Assembly: GCF_013385145.1 (NCBI RefSeq)
Contig: NZ_JABZEC010000001.1
Location: 124,001-188,000, forward strand
Length of the DNA stretch: 64,000 bases
Direction of reading: 5' to 3'
Source: Bombilactobacillus apium
GTDB taxonomy: Bacteria; Bacillota; Bacilli; Lactobacillales; Lactobacillaceae
Shown here: positions 9,223 to 17,852 of the stretch, piece by piece
How the letters are laid out: each line of letters opens with the position of its first letter
Position numbering within the stretch: the stretch's first letter is position 1
Translations under genes and position numbers: made by a program
The notes under the pieces: generated by a model
Seen by the model: the letters and a program-made list of their open reading frames with translations, nothing else
Told to the model about the DNA's origin: nothing
Databases searched by the model: none

Positions 9223-9288
9223 AATAAGCCCTGTGGCCGTTGCTTCTTTCAAAAATGAGAGAAGTAAAGCCATAGGCTTATTTTTTTA
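9221..9288. terminator. Terminator between tig and the convergent dehydrogenase
   Basis: A long, mostly paired stem begins AAATAAGCC and closes GGCTTATTT with an inner stem (CTTCTTTC with GAGAGAAG). A and T runs on both sides allow bidirectional use. Confidence 0.9.
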
Positions 9289-9308
9289 GATTTAATTTTG
9301 AAAACAAA

Positions 9309-10229
9309 TTAGTGAACCTTATCATAGTTTGCTTTAATAGCAGCGGCTGATTTATCAAATAATTCTTGTTCAGATTCATTGAGCGGTACAGGAACAACTT
9401 TCTCAATGCCATGACGACCGAGAACAGCCACTTGACCGACGAATAGTCCCTTGGCTTCATCGTACGCACTAACTGGAATAGCACGGTGAGAATCGTTTAA
9501 AATGGCCTCTGCGGTGACATTTGCTCGAGTAGCAATCCCGTTATTGGTATAAGCTTTCCCCCGATAAACTAAGTAACCGCCGTCGACAATCTTAGCGGTG
9601 AGATCATCGAGAGGAAGCTGAAAGTCGGTGATTGGCTGACCGGCAACCTTGACACTTGACCAAACAGGAAACATGGTATCTCCGTGTTCGCCGAAGACAT
9701 AACCTGTGATATCATGGTAGTTATAACCTGTAGCTGTGGCAACAGCATGTTTCATTCGAGCAGTCTCTAGACCAGTCCCTGTTCCCACAACTTGACTTTT
9801 ATCTAGACCAATCTCTTCTTGTAAGATTTGGGCAATAACATCACAAGGGTTAGTGATGCTGACAATAACGCCATTAAAGCCAGATGCTTTCACCTTGGGA
9901 GCAATCTCGCGGGCAATTTTGCTAGTGACTTGGAGTTCATAGTCACGTTGGCCGCCATGATCGGCTAAAGCTTCGATTTGACCGGCAGAAAAAATAATGA
10001 CGTCGGCATCTTGCAATTGATCCCAACTTTCGGCATCATAGTCTTGAACGGTAATTGTGGTATCTGTGTCGAGAATGGCAATTTGATCTTGTAAGTCAGC
10101 TTGCTCGGCTTTCACTTTGGCCTCTTTTTTATCGACTAGGACAATTTCACCAACATGACCGCGTTGAGCCATGATTAAAGCAGAAGTAGCGCCGACGTGA
10201 CCAATACCAATAATTCCAACCTTGTTCAT
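9309..10229 (-). CDS. L-2-hydroxyisocaproate-type / L-lactate dehydrogenase family enzyme
   Basis: This NAD-dependent enzyme of the LDH/MDH family reduces 2-oxo acids to L-2-hydroxy acids. The Rossmann motif is IGIGHVGATSA at the N-terminus; ITNPCDV and GEHGD (catalytic His) are present. The substrate loop differs from ordinary LDH: where LDH has QKPGETR, this protein has a longer loop ending DHGGQRDYEL. The motif VVGTGTGLETARM also resembles L-HicDH, which accepts branched 2-oxo acids from amino acid breakdown. I therefore favour L-HicDH over the main glycolytic LDH; substrate choice is inferred. The 306-residue length is normal. AAAAGGAGTAA precedes the start. It is a single minus-strand gene between tig and clpX, which are usually neighbours. 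Confidence 0.85.
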   Translation of the reverse strand: MNKVGIIGIGHVGATSALIMAQRGHVGEIVLVDKKEAKVKAEQADLQDQIAILDTDTTITVQDYDAESWDQLQDADVIIFSAGQIEALADHGGQRDYELQVTSKIAREIAPKVKASGFNGVIVSITNPCDVIAQILQEEIGLDKSQVVGTGTGLETARMKHAVATATGYNYHDITGYVFGEHGDTMFPVWSSVKVAGQPITDFQLPLDDLTAKIVDGGYLVYRGKAYTNNGIATRANVTAEAILNDSHRAIPVSAYDEAKGLFVGQVAVLGRHGIEKVVPVPLNESEQELFDKSAAAIKANYDKVH

Positions 10230-10360
10230 TGTAAATTACTCCTTTTCAATATTTTATTGGAGAAAAGCAATTATATGAGTTTTTTTTTACTTTTCTATGA
10301 CTGTATGCTACTCTTTTTAATACTAAAATGATAGTTTAAATCCCTTTTTGGAGGAAAAAT

Positions 10361-11641
10361 ATGTTCGACAATACCGATGAAAATAGTTCCATTGTTTGTT
10401 CTTTTTGTGGTAAAAGCCAAGCGCAAGTCAAGCAAATTATTGCAGGGCCTGGGGTTTATATCTGTAATGAATGTGTCGATTTGTGCCAACAGATTATCGC
10501 TGATTCGGATGATGACCGCACAGAAGCTCCCAGGGTAGAAGATTTATTGACACCAATGGAAATTATGCAAACTTTAAATCAATATGTGATTGGTCAGGCA
10601 GAGGCGAAAAAAAATCTTGCCGTGGCGGTTTACAATCATTATTTAAGAATTAATAATTTAGCAACTAGCTCCAAGGAAGATGCTGCTGAAACCGTGACGA
10701 TGCAAAAGAGTAATATTGCTTTAATTGGTCCCACCGGTTCCGGGAAGACCTATCTAGCCCAGACCTTGGCCCGGATTTTACAAGTGCCCTTTGCGATTGC
10801 TGATGCAACAACTTTAACGGAAGCCGGCTATGTGGGGGAAGATGTCGAGAATATCTTGCTAAAGTTACTCCAAAACGCTGATTTCGATGTTGAAAATGCC
10901 CAACGGGGAATTATCTATATTGATGAAATTGATAAGATTTCTAAGAAAAGTGAGAATGTTTCTATTACTCGGGATGTCTCCGGTGAAGGGGTTCAGCAAG
11001 CCTTACTAAAGATCTTAGAAGGAACCACCGCTAGTGTTCCGCCTAAAGGTGGACGGAAACATCCCCAACAAGAATTGATTCAAATTGATACCACCAACAT
11101 TTTATTTATTGTTGGCGGAGCTTTTGACGGAATTGAAGAAATTATTAAAAATCGTTTAGGCGAGAAGACAATTGGTTTTGGAACCGATGATGATCAAGCT
11201 CAAAAATTAAATTTAACGGATCACGATAGCATTATGGAACATGTCATTCCGGAAGACTTGATGAAGTTTGGTTTAATTCCTGAATTTATTGGGCGAATTC
11301 CGGTAATTACTACCCTAAATGAGTTAACAGCCCAAGATTTAATTGCGATTTTAACGCAACCGAAGAATGCCTTAGTTAAACAATATCAACGACTGTTTTC
11401 CTTAAATGATGTTCAATTAGAATTTGAACCAGCCGCTTTACAGGCCATGGCTGACTTAGCAATTGAACGCCATACTGGAGCTCGAGGCTTACGGTCAATC
11501 ATTGAAACTACTTTGATGGAAACTATGTATCGCATTCCGAGTCGCGACGATGTTAAAAAGGCAGTCGTAACCACAGCTGCGGTCAAACAAGAGCAGGCCC
11601 CAAAACTGTATGATAAAGATGGTCAGGTTGTTGCCGCATGA
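10361..11641 (+). CDS. clpX: ATP-dependent Clp protease ATP-binding subunit ClpX
   Basis: ClpX unfolds tagged or damaged proteins and feeds them into ClpP. The N-terminal zinc-binding domain (CSFCGK, later CNECVDLC, residues ~15-45) binds adaptors. The AAA+ domain has Walker [13 protein letters not shown] near residue 125 and Walker [11 protein letters not shown] near 188, followed by [12 protein letters not shown]. The ClpP-contacting loop normally reading IGF is present within EKTIGFGTD. Sensor-2 is [10 protein letters not shown]. The start has TTTGGAGG upstream. The stop overlaps the engB start by 4 bases, a conserved clpX-engB pair. Confidence 0.98.
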   Translation: MFDNTDENSSIVCSFCGKSQAQVKQIIAGPGVYICNECVDLCQQIIADSDDDRTEAPRVEDLLTPMEIMQTLNQYVIGQAEAKKNLAVAVYNHYLRINNLATSSKEDAAETVTMQKSNIALIGPTGSGKTYLAQTLARILQVPFAIADATTLTEAGYVGEDVENILLKLLQNADFDVENAQRGIIYIDEIDKISKKSENVSITRDVSGEGVQQALLKILEGTTASVPPKGGRKHPQQELIQIDTTNILFIVGGAFDGIEEIIKNRLGEKTIGFGTDDDQAQKLNLTDHDSIMEHVIPEDLMKFGLIPEFIGRIPVITTLNELTAQDLIAILTQPKNALVKQYQRLFSLNDVQLEFEPAALQAMADLAIERHTGARGLRSIIETTLMETMYRIPSRDDVKKAVVTTAAVKQEQAPKLYDKDGQVVAA

Positions 11642-12225
11642 AAATAACTGACGTAACCATGAATCTTAGTGCGGTTAGTGCCCAGCAATATCCAGAACAA
11701 GGTTGGCCAGAGATTGCCTTGGCTGGCCGTTCCAATGTTGGAAAGTCATCCTTAATTAACACCTTATTGCAAAGAAAAAATTTTGCTCGAACTTCGAGTA
11801 CCCCGGGAAAAACTCAAACTCTGAATTTTTATGGAGTTAACGAAGCTTTTTATCTGGTTGATGTTCCCGGCTATGGTTACGCTAAGGTTTCCCAAAAAAA
11901 GCGCGCCGAATTTGGCCGAATGATTGAAGAATATTTAACCACGCGCCAGCCCTTAAAGGGGATTGTCATCTTGGTAGATGGCCGCCATCAACCAACGGCG
12001 GATGATATTTCTATGTATCAGTTTGTTAGCTATTACCATTTACCAATCTTAGTTGTAGCGACGAAAATGGATAAAGTGAAGAAGAGCCAGTACAATAAGA
12101 CTTTAAGCCAAATTAAGCAGGGATTGGATTTAAATCAAACGGATCAAATTCAACTTTTTAGTTCGCAGACTAAATTAGGTCGAGAAGAAGTTTGGCAATG
12201 GATTGAAAAGCAGATGAAGCATTAA
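11638..12225 (+). CDS. engB: Ribosome biogenesis GTPase YsxC/EngB
   Basis: This small essential GTPase acts late in assembly of the 50S subunit. In 195 residues it carries G1 [10 protein letters not shown] near residue 32, the G2 region [11 protein letters not shown]3 [10 protein letters not shown] and G4 TKMDK near 142. The ATG overlaps the clpX stop, so translation is coupled. A terminator shared with a small convergent gene follows. Confidence 0.97.
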   Translation: MKITDVTMNLSAVSAQQYPEQGWPEIALAGRSNVGKSSLINTLLQRKNFARTSSTPGKTQTLNFYGVNEAFYLVDVPGYGYAKVSQKKRAEFGRMIEEYLTTRQPLKGIVILVDGRHQPTADDISMYQFVSYYHLPILVVATKMDKVKKSQYNKTLSQIKQGLDLNQTDQIQLFSSQTKLGREEVWQWIEKQMKH

Positions 12226-12226
12226 A

Positions 12227-12263
12227 AAATAGTGAAGCCCAACTAGAAGGACTTCACTATTTT
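12227..12263. terminator. Terminator between engB and the small convergent gene
   Basis: AAAATAGTGAAG (12227-12238) pairs perfectly with CTTCACTATTTT (12252-12263), with A and T runs on opposite sides. It can stop transcription from both directions. Confidence 0.88.
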
Positions 12264-12270
12264 CATAATT

Positions 12271-12423
12271 TTATTTTGTGGGCGATGATTGCTCTTTTTT
12301 AGCCGCCTGAGTTTTTTTAGTTTTGTCTACTGCTTCGACAGTTTGCTTCAAATCTTCCGGTAGTGAGGCAAATTTATCGAACAAGCTGCCAAAATCATTT
12401 TCGCGTTTTACAGTTAGTCCCAT
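12271..12423 (-). CDS. Small 50-residue protein of unknown function
   Basis: A minus-strand reading frame encodes 50 residues beginning MGLTVKRENDFGSLFDKFAS and ending with a Lys/Ala/Thr-rich tail. It has an excellent ribosome site (AAAGGAGTTGATTCCC before ATG at 12423) and a terminator at its 3' end. These flanking signals make it a convincing gene despite its size. The LFDKFASLPEDL core looks like a short amphipathic helix, and the tail looks disordered. There is no signal peptide or membrane segment. I recall similar short proteins with a FxKFA core in streptococci and lactobacilli (SPJ_0845-like), but I am not certain. Function is unknown. Confidence 0.75.
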   Translation of the reverse strand: MGLTVKRENDFGSLFDKFASLPEDLKQTVEAVDKTKKTQAAKKEQSSPTK

Positions 12424-12543
12424 GGGAATCAACTCCTTTAAGCGTTATTATAAAGACTCCGGGAAAGAATTGCAAAGTTTGCCGATCAGCGAAACTTCTT
12501 CGGGGTGTAAAATAATTTTCGAAGACTAGAAAGAGGGATTTTG

Positions 12544-14349
12544 ATGGCTACCGAATATTTAGAGCATAAGTTAAAGTTACTCCCGGCCCGTCCGGGATGT
12601 TACTTGATGAAAGATCTTAATTCCCGAATTATTTATGTTGGTAAAGCCAAGAACCTAAAAAATCGGGTTCGGTCTTATTTTAAAAGCGAGCATGAAGGTA
12701 AGACCGCCAAGTTAGTTAGTCAAATTCGCGACTTTGAAACGATTGTCACGACGACTGATAAGGAAGCTTTTTTATTAGAAATCACCTTGATTCAAAAGCA
12801 TCAGCCCTACTTCAATATTAAGTTGAAGCAAGGAACGGGGTATCCTTATATTAAGATTACCGCTGATCGTGATCCGCAACTTCTAATTACGAGTCAAATT
12901 AAAAAAGATGGTGGTTTTTATTTTGGCCCCTATCCCAATATTTATGCGGCTCAAGAAACGCTGCATTTCTTACAAAAGGTTTATCCCTTACGTCGTTGTA
13001 ATGGTTATGCAGGACGACCGTGCTTGTATTATCATATGGGTCAATGTTTAGGAGCCTGTTTTCAGACTGTTCCCGTCGAAAAGTATCAAGCTCAAATCGC
13101 GAAGATTAAAAGCTTTTTAAACGGACAAGTGGGACCAGTTAAACAGAGTCTAACGAAGAAGATGGCCACGGCAGCTAAAGAATTGAAATTTGAACGCGCG
13201 GCTGAATTGCGGGATCAAATTAAATATATTGAACAAACGGTTGAGAAACAAAAAATTATTTCACATGATCATACACCACGCGATCTTTTTAATTATTATA
13301 TAGATAAAGGTTGGATCTCTATTCAGGTCTTCTTTATTCGTCAAGCCCGTTTGATGAAGCGAGAACAGCGGATTTTTCCCTGTATCAATACTCCAGAAGA
13401 AGAGCTAGCAACCTTCATTCTCCAATTCTATAATCGTAAGAACCGGGTTTTCCCGAGAGAAGTTCTGGTTCCGAGAGGGATGGCGGCAACAACTTTAGCT
13501 GAGATTTTACAAATTCCCGTTCGAACACCCCAACGAGGTCAAAAAAGAGATCTTCTAAAGATGGCAGGGGATAATGCCCAGTTAGCCTTGGAAGAAAAAT
13601 TCCGTCTACTGGAACTAGATAATCGGCAGACAGTTGGTGCTCAAAAGCAGATTTTTGAAGCTCTTGGGGTGCCTTATGGATCGACCATTGAGGCTTTTGA
13701 CCATTCCCACTTACAGGGAAGTGATGCAGTTTCGGCCATGGTTTGCTTTGTCGATGGGAAGCCGCAAAAATCTAATTACCGAAAGTATAAAATTAAGAAC
13801 TTACTGGAAGAACATAACGGGGCGGATGAAGCTGCCAATACACGTGAAGTTATTTACCGACGCTATTCGCGACTATTAAAAGAAAAAAAGCCTTTACCGG
13901 ATTTGATTTTGATGGATGGGGGCTTGATTGAGGTCCGTGTTGCCGAAGATGTTTTGAAAAATGAACTGGGTCTAAATTTGCCCGTCGCCGGAATGGTTAA
14001 AGATAATCATCACAATACTTCACACCTCATCTTTGGCCCAGAAGAACAGGTAATGTCTTTGGAGCGTCGTAGTCAAGGTTTTTACCTCTTACAAAGAATC
14101 CAAGATGAGGTTCACCGTTTTGTTATTAGCTACCATCGCCAGACTCATAGTAAGAACGCTCTTTCTTCCCAGCTAGAGAGTATTAAGGGGGTCGGCCCTA
14201 AAACTCGGATTAAGTTGCTAAAAAAATATAGCTCTGTGAAAAAGATTAAAGAGGCTCCTGTGGCAGATTTAATGGAGTTGGGTTTATCTCAGATGTTGGC
14301 GCAGACGATTAAATTAAGTCTTTCGGCGACAGCTTCTCGGGAGCACTAA
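12544..14349 (+). CDS. uvrC: UvrABC excinuclease subunit C
   Basis: UvrC makes the two incisions around DNA lesions in nucleotide excision repair. The N-terminal GIY-YIG-type nuclease reads GCYLMKDLNSRIIYVGKAKN. A UVR motif follows near residue 210 (KELKFERAAELRDQI). The RNase H-like C-terminal nuclease includes EAFDHSHLQGSDAVSAMVCF and LILMDGG. A helix-hairpin-helix segment is near the end (SIKGVGPKTRIKLLKKY). I use ATG at 12544, preceded by AGAAAGAGGG; an adjacent TTG at 12541 is less likely. The protein is 601 residues, the normal length. The pyr operon promoter begins just after its stop. Confidence 0.98.
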   Translation: MATEYLEHKLKLLPARPGCYLMKDLNSRIIYVGKAKNLKNRVRSYFKSEHEGKTAKLVSQIRDFETIVTTTDKEAFLLEITLIQKHQPYFNIKLKQGTGYPYIKITADRDPQLLITSQIKKDGGFYFGPYPNIYAAQETLHFLQKVYPLRRCNGYAGRPCLYYHMGQCLGACFQTVPVEKYQAQIAKIKSFLNGQVGPVKQSLTKKMATAAKELKFERAAELRDQIKYIEQTVEKQKIISHDHTPRDLFNYYIDKGWISIQVFFIRQARLMKREQRIFPCINTPEEELATFILQFYNRKNRVFPREVLVPRGMAATTLAEILQIPVRTPQRGQKRDLLKMAGDNAQLALEEKFRLLELDNRQTVGAQKQIFEALGVPYGSTIEAFDHSHLQGSDAVSAMVCFVDGKPQKSNYRKYKIKNLLEEHNGADEAANTREVIYRRYSRLLKEKKPLPDLILMDGGLIEVRVAEDVLKNELGLNLPVAGMVKDNHHNTSHLIFGPEEQVMSLERRSQGFYLLQRIQDEVHRFVISYHRQTHSKNALSSQLESIKGVGPKTRIKLLKKYSSVKKIKEAPVADLMELGLSQMLAQTIKLSLSATASREH

Positions 14350-14355
14350 ATTAAA

Positions 14356-14384
14356 TTGACAGCTACAAATAAATCAAGTAGAAT
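14356..14384 (+). promoter_or_regulatory. pyr operon promoter
   Basis: Consensus TTGACA (14356-14361), 17-bp spacer and TAGAAT (14379-14384), immediately downstream of uvrC and about 170 bp before pyrB. Confidence 0.85.
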
Positions 14385-14412
14385 GAAACCAATTTAAAAC
14401 ATTTGAATAGTT

Positions 14413-14522
14413 GAAACCAATTAATTGTTTCCCGTGAGGAACAGATGGTTTTGAAGCCCTAGTCGGAAAACACCGCAGGTCTTTGCAAACAATAATTGGC
14501 GAAGACTTGGGGTGTTTTTTAT
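14413..14522 (+). promoter_or_regulatory. PyrR-type transcription attenuator of the pyr operon
   Basis: The leader has a stem (AAACCA at ~14414 with TGGTTT at ~14446) enclosing TTTCCCGTGAGGAAC, which matches the PyrR-binding loop pattern UCCNGNGAGG. Downstream, AACACC plus AGGTCTTTGC pairs with CGAAGACTT plus GGTGTT (to 14516), followed by T6: an intrinsic terminator before pyrB. In known systems, UMP-bound PyrR stabilises the first stem and so promotes termination. The pyrR gene is not in this window. Confidence 0.88.
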
Positions 14523-14557
14523 TGAATTTAACTTTGGGAAGAGGAGTGTTATCTCTG

Positions 14558-15493
14558 ATGGAACATGATTTAGTTAGTGTTCAACAATTAACCGCTCAAG
14601 ATATTACCGCATATTTACGTTTAGCCCAGGCCTTTAAACGAGGTGCGCAAATTCAACTGCTGCAGCCAGCCTTTGCTATGAATTTATTTTTTGAAAATAG
14701 TACCCGGACCCATACCAGTTTTGAAATGGCTGAACGCCGCTTAGGAATGCAAGTTTTAAATTTTGATCCCCAAGCTAGTTCCTTGAGTAAGGGTGAAAGC
14801 TTATTGGATACTCTGAAGACAATCCAAGCAATTGGCGTGAATATTGCCATTATTCGTCACCCCCAAACTAATTATTATCAACCACTCCTAGAGGCAAATT
14901 TAAAGCTCAGTCTGGCCAATGCTGGTGATGGTCAAGGACAACACCCTTCCCAATCTCTCTTAGATATGTTAACTATTTACGAAGAGTTTCAACATTTTGC
15001 GGGTCTTAAAGTCGGGATCGTAGGTGACCTCGCTCATTCACGAGTCGCCCGTTCAAATGCTCAGCTTCTCCAAACTTTAGGGGCTGAAGTTTACTTCGGT
15101 GGACCAAAGACTTGGTTCCCAGAAGACCTCCAAGCTTTGGGAAGTTATTGTGAGTTAGAACAGCTTATTCCGCAAGTTGACATTTTAATGTTACTTCGGG
15201 TCCAACACGAACGATTGAAAGCTCAAAGTGAAGAAGAATTTTCTTCAAAACAATATTACCAACATTTAGGATTAACCCCTGAGCGTTATCAACTTTTACA
15301 ATCTCAGGCAATAATTATGCATCCAGCTCCGGTTAACCGGGACGTTGAGATTGCCTCAGAATTAGTTGAAGCTCCCAAGTCGCGAATTTTCACCCAAATG
15401 GAAAACGGTGTTTATGCGCGGATGGCAATTTTAACCCACCTGTTAGTTAGCCAAGGACTAGTCACACCCCAACAATTGGAGGAATTAAGTTAA
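14558..15493 (+). CDS. pyrB: Aspartate carbamoyltransferase catalytic subunit
   Basis: PyrB joins carbamoyl phosphate and L-aspartate in the first committed step of pyrimidine synthesis. The start is ATG 14558 with AGAGGAG upstream, giving 311 residues; an in-frame upstream extension (from 14483) overlaps the attenuator and is not coding. The carbamoyl-phosphate motif FENSTRTHTSFE is near residue 50, and MHPAPVNRDVE and LLRVQHER mark the active site. The stop overlaps the pyrC start region by one base. There is no regulatory PyrI nearby, as expected for Gram-positive bacteria. Confidence 0.97.
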   Translation: MEHDLVSVQQLTAQDITAYLRLAQAFKRGAQIQLLQPAFAMNLFFENSTRTHTSFEMAERRLGMQVLNFDPQASSLSKGESLLDTLKTIQAIGVNIAIIRHPQTNYYQPLLEANLKLSLANAGDGQGQHPSQSLLDMLTIYEEFQHFAGLKVGIVGDLAHSRVARSNAQLLQTLGAEVYFGGPKTWFPEDLQALGSYCELEQLIPQVDILMLLRVQHERLKAQSEEEFSSKQYYQHLGLTPERYQLLQSQAIIMHPAPVNRDVEIASELVEAPKSRIFTQMENGVYARMAILTHLLVSQGLVTPQQLEELS

Positions 15494-16770
15494 TGGCAAT
15501 GATAATTAAGGCTCCCCAAGTTTTAATCAAAGGGCAATTTCAGCCAGCTGAAATTTTAATTAAGGCTGGAAAAATTGCACAAATTGCTCCCCAAATTGCC
15601 GGTGGTTCCAAGCCGGTTGTGGAGTTTTCTGATAAGGTAATTGTTCCCGGATTGGTTGATGTTCATGTTCACTTGCGAGAACCCGGACTGACTGATAAGG
15701 AGACCATTCACACCGGAAGTTTAGCGGCTGCTCATGGAGGCTATACCACAATTGCCGCCATGCCGAATGTTGATCCGGTTCCGGATACGCCAGAGCGAAT
15801 TGCCCAGATGCAAGAGTTGAATCAACGAACTGGGGTCGTGCATATTTTACAATATGCTAGTATCACCAAGCGGCGGCAAGGTCATGAACTGGGAGATTAT
15901 CCCCAATTAAAAGCTGCGGGAGCTTTTGGGTTAAGTGATGATGGCTCGGGAATTCAATCTGCTCAAGTTATGTATCAAGCAATGCAGGCAGCTGCTCAAG
16001 CTGGGTTGCCTTTAATGGCGCATGTGGAAGATCATAGTTTACTCAATCAAGGAGTAATGAATGCTGGTCCAATGGCCCAACGCTTGCATCTACCAGGAAT
16101 TCCAGAAGTCAGTGAAACGGCTCAGTTAGCTCGAGACTTAGAGTTGGCAGCAGCTACCGGAGTTCACTACCATGCTTGCCATCTGTCAACCGCTCGGAGC
16201 GTTGAACTGGTTCGCGAGGCCAAGCGGCGTGGAGTGGCAGTCAGTGCGGAAGTTACTCCCCACCATTTATTGTTAGATGACAGCATGATTACTGACGATA
16301 ACCCGCTTTGGAAAATGAATCCACCCTTGCGAACATTAGCCGATCGTCAGTCCCTTTTAGGGGGATTATTCGACGGAACCATTGATATGATCGCTACCGA
16401 CCATGCGCCACACACCGCAAGGGATAAGGGTGATTCAATGATCAATTCAGCCTTTGGAATTACCGGTTTAGAAACTAGTTTTGCCTTGTTGTACACTCAT
16501 TTAGTTCAACCAGGAATCTGTAGTTTAGAGCAACTAATTCAATGGATGAGTACCAATCCCGCTCAAGTATTTAATTTAACTGATGCAGGTCAAATTGCGG
16601 TTGGTCAGCCAGCCGATTTAACGGTTTTAGATCTGCAAAAAACCACAACCATTAAAGTATCCGAAATGAAATCCAAAGGAAAGAATACACCCTTTGCTAA
16701 TGTGCCAGTGCATGGTCAAGTGGTTCGCACCATGGTTGCTGGACGTTGGGTTGATTTGGAGGAGGAATAA
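15493..16770 (+). CDS. pyrC: Dihydroorotase
   Basis: This zinc amidohydrolase cyclises N-carbamoyl-aspartate to dihydroorotate. It is the Bacillus-type enzyme of about 425 residues. Metal-ligand motifs are DVHVHLREPG near residue 60, HVEDH near 175, HACHLST near 230 and ATDHAPHT near 300. The start overlaps the pyrB stop (TAATG), preceded by TTGGAGGAA; a second Met two codons downstream (15499) is an alternative start. Four bases separate it from carA. Confidence 0.97.
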   Translation: MAMIIKAPQVLIKGQFQPAEILIKAGKIAQIAPQIAGGSKPVVEFSDKVIVPGLVDVHVHLREPGLTDKETIHTGSLAAAHGGYTTIAAMPNVDPVPDTPERIAQMQELNQRTGVVHILQYASITKRRQGHELGDYPQLKAAGAFGLSDDGSGIQSAQVMYQAMQAAAQAGLPLMAHVEDHSLLNQGVMNAGPMAQRLHLPGIPEVSETAQLARDLELAAATGVHYHACHLSTARSVELVREAKRRGVAVSAEVTPHHLLLDDSMITDDNPLWKMNPPLRTLADRQSLLGGLFDGTIDMIATDHAPHTARDKGDSMINSAFGITGLETSFALLYTHLVQPGICSLEQLIQWMSTNPAQVFNLTDAGQIAVGQPADLTVLDLQKTTTIKVSEMKSKGKNTPFANVPVHGQVVRTMVAGRWVDLEEE

Positions 16771-16773
16771 AAG

Positions 16774-17850
16774 ATGAAGCGCTATTTAGTTTTGGAAGAT
16801 GGCACTATTTATCCAGGAACGGCTTTTGGAGCTGATTGTTCAGCAGTTGGCGAACTAGTTTTCAATACGGGGATGTCCGGTTATCAAGAATCAATCACCG
16901 ATCAGTCTTACAACGGAGAAATTCTGATGTTCACTTACCCCTTAATTGGAAATTATGGGATTAATTGTGATGATGATGAATCGTTAATTCCGACTTGTCA
17001 GGGAGTTGTCGTTCATGAAGTAGCTCGTCTGGCCAGTAACTGGCGGCAAAATCTTAGTTTAGCCGAATTTTTACGGCGACACCAGATTCCTGGAATTACT
17101 GACATTGATACGCGGGCAGTAACCCGGCATATTCGACAAAAAGGAGCTTTGAAAGCTACCCTAGTAGATGAAGTAACTCCCCAAACTGTTGCTCAGTTGC
17201 AACAAGAAGAGTTGCCCCATGATCAAGTTTTAACCAGTACTACCAAAAGTCCTTATCCCGGTCCTGCCACTGGTTTAAAAGTAGTAGTCATCGATTTCGG
17301 TCTTAAATTATCAATTTTACGGGAATTAGCACAACGAAATTGTAATTTTACTGTTTTACCAGCGACAGCAACGGCAGCTGAAATTATGGCTTACGATCCT
17401 GATGGGGTTCTTTTGAGTAATGGACCAGGTGATCCGCAAGATTTAACGGCTTGTTTGCCAGTAATTCGGGAAATTCAAAGCCAATGTCCTTTGATGGGAA
17501 TCTGTTTAGGTCATCAACTGTTTGCCTTAGCCAATGGGGCTCAAACCTATAAATTAAAATTTGGTCATCGTGGCTTCAATCATCCGGTACGAACTCTAGC
17601 AACTGGAAGAATTGATTTTACTTCCCAAAATCATGGTTATGCTGTTGACCGAGCTTCGGTTGCCCAGACCTCTTTAACGATTACGCAAGAAGAAATTAAC
17701 GATCAAACGGTTGAAGGGTTACAGCATCAAGATTATCCAGCCTTTTCAGTTCAATATCATCCTGATGCTGCTCCTGGTCCGCATGATAGTGCCTATTTAT
17801 TCGATGATTTCTTAAAGCTAATGACTCAGTATCATGAAAGGAAGGCTTAA
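16774..17850 (+). CDS. carA: Carbamoyl-phosphate synthase small (glutaminase) subunit
   Basis: CarA releases ammonia from glutamine and passes it to CarB. The N-terminal CPSase domain has TGMSGYQES near residue 40, followed by a class I glutamine amidotransferase domain with the nucleophile in [12 protein letters not shown]. The catalytic His region reads [13 protein letters not shown]. The triad Glu that usually follows (HPE) is Asp here; I believe this occurs in other lactobacilli and need not abolish activity. The 358-residue length is normal. GAGGAGG precedes the start. It is also called pyrAA in lactobacilli. Confidence 0.97.
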   Translation: MKRYLVLEDGTIYPGTAFGADCSAVGELVFNTGMSGYQESITDQSYNGEILMFTYPLIGNYGINCDDDESLIPTCQGVVVHEVARLASNWRQNLSLAEFLRRHQIPGITDIDTRAVTRHIRQKGALKATLVDEVTPQTVAQLQQEELPHDQVLTSTTKSPYPGPATGLKVVVIDFGLKLSILRELAQRNCNFTVLPATATAAEIMAYDPDGVLLSNGPGDPQDLTACLPVIREIQSQCPLMGICLGHQLFALANGAQTYKLKFGHRGFNHPVRTLATGRIDFTSQNHGYAVDRASVAQTSLTITQEEINDQTVEGLQHQDYPAFSVQYHPDAAPGPHDSAYLFDDFLKLMTQYHERKA

Positions 17851-17852
17851 CA

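Noticed and set aside
12323-12529. 68-residue plus-strand frame before uvrC
   Set aside because: It is antisense to the better supported 50-residue minus-strand gene, has no ribosome site and no recognisable motif.
14385-14522. T-box or other tRNA-sensing leader before pyrB
   Set aside because: No T-box core sequence is seen, whereas a PyrR-type loop (TCCCGTGAGG) and matching terminator are present.
14483-14557. N-terminal extension of PyrB starting at 14483
   Set aside because: It lies inside the attenuator terminator, has no ribosome site, and the family N-terminus starts at ATG 14558 with AGAGGAG upstream.
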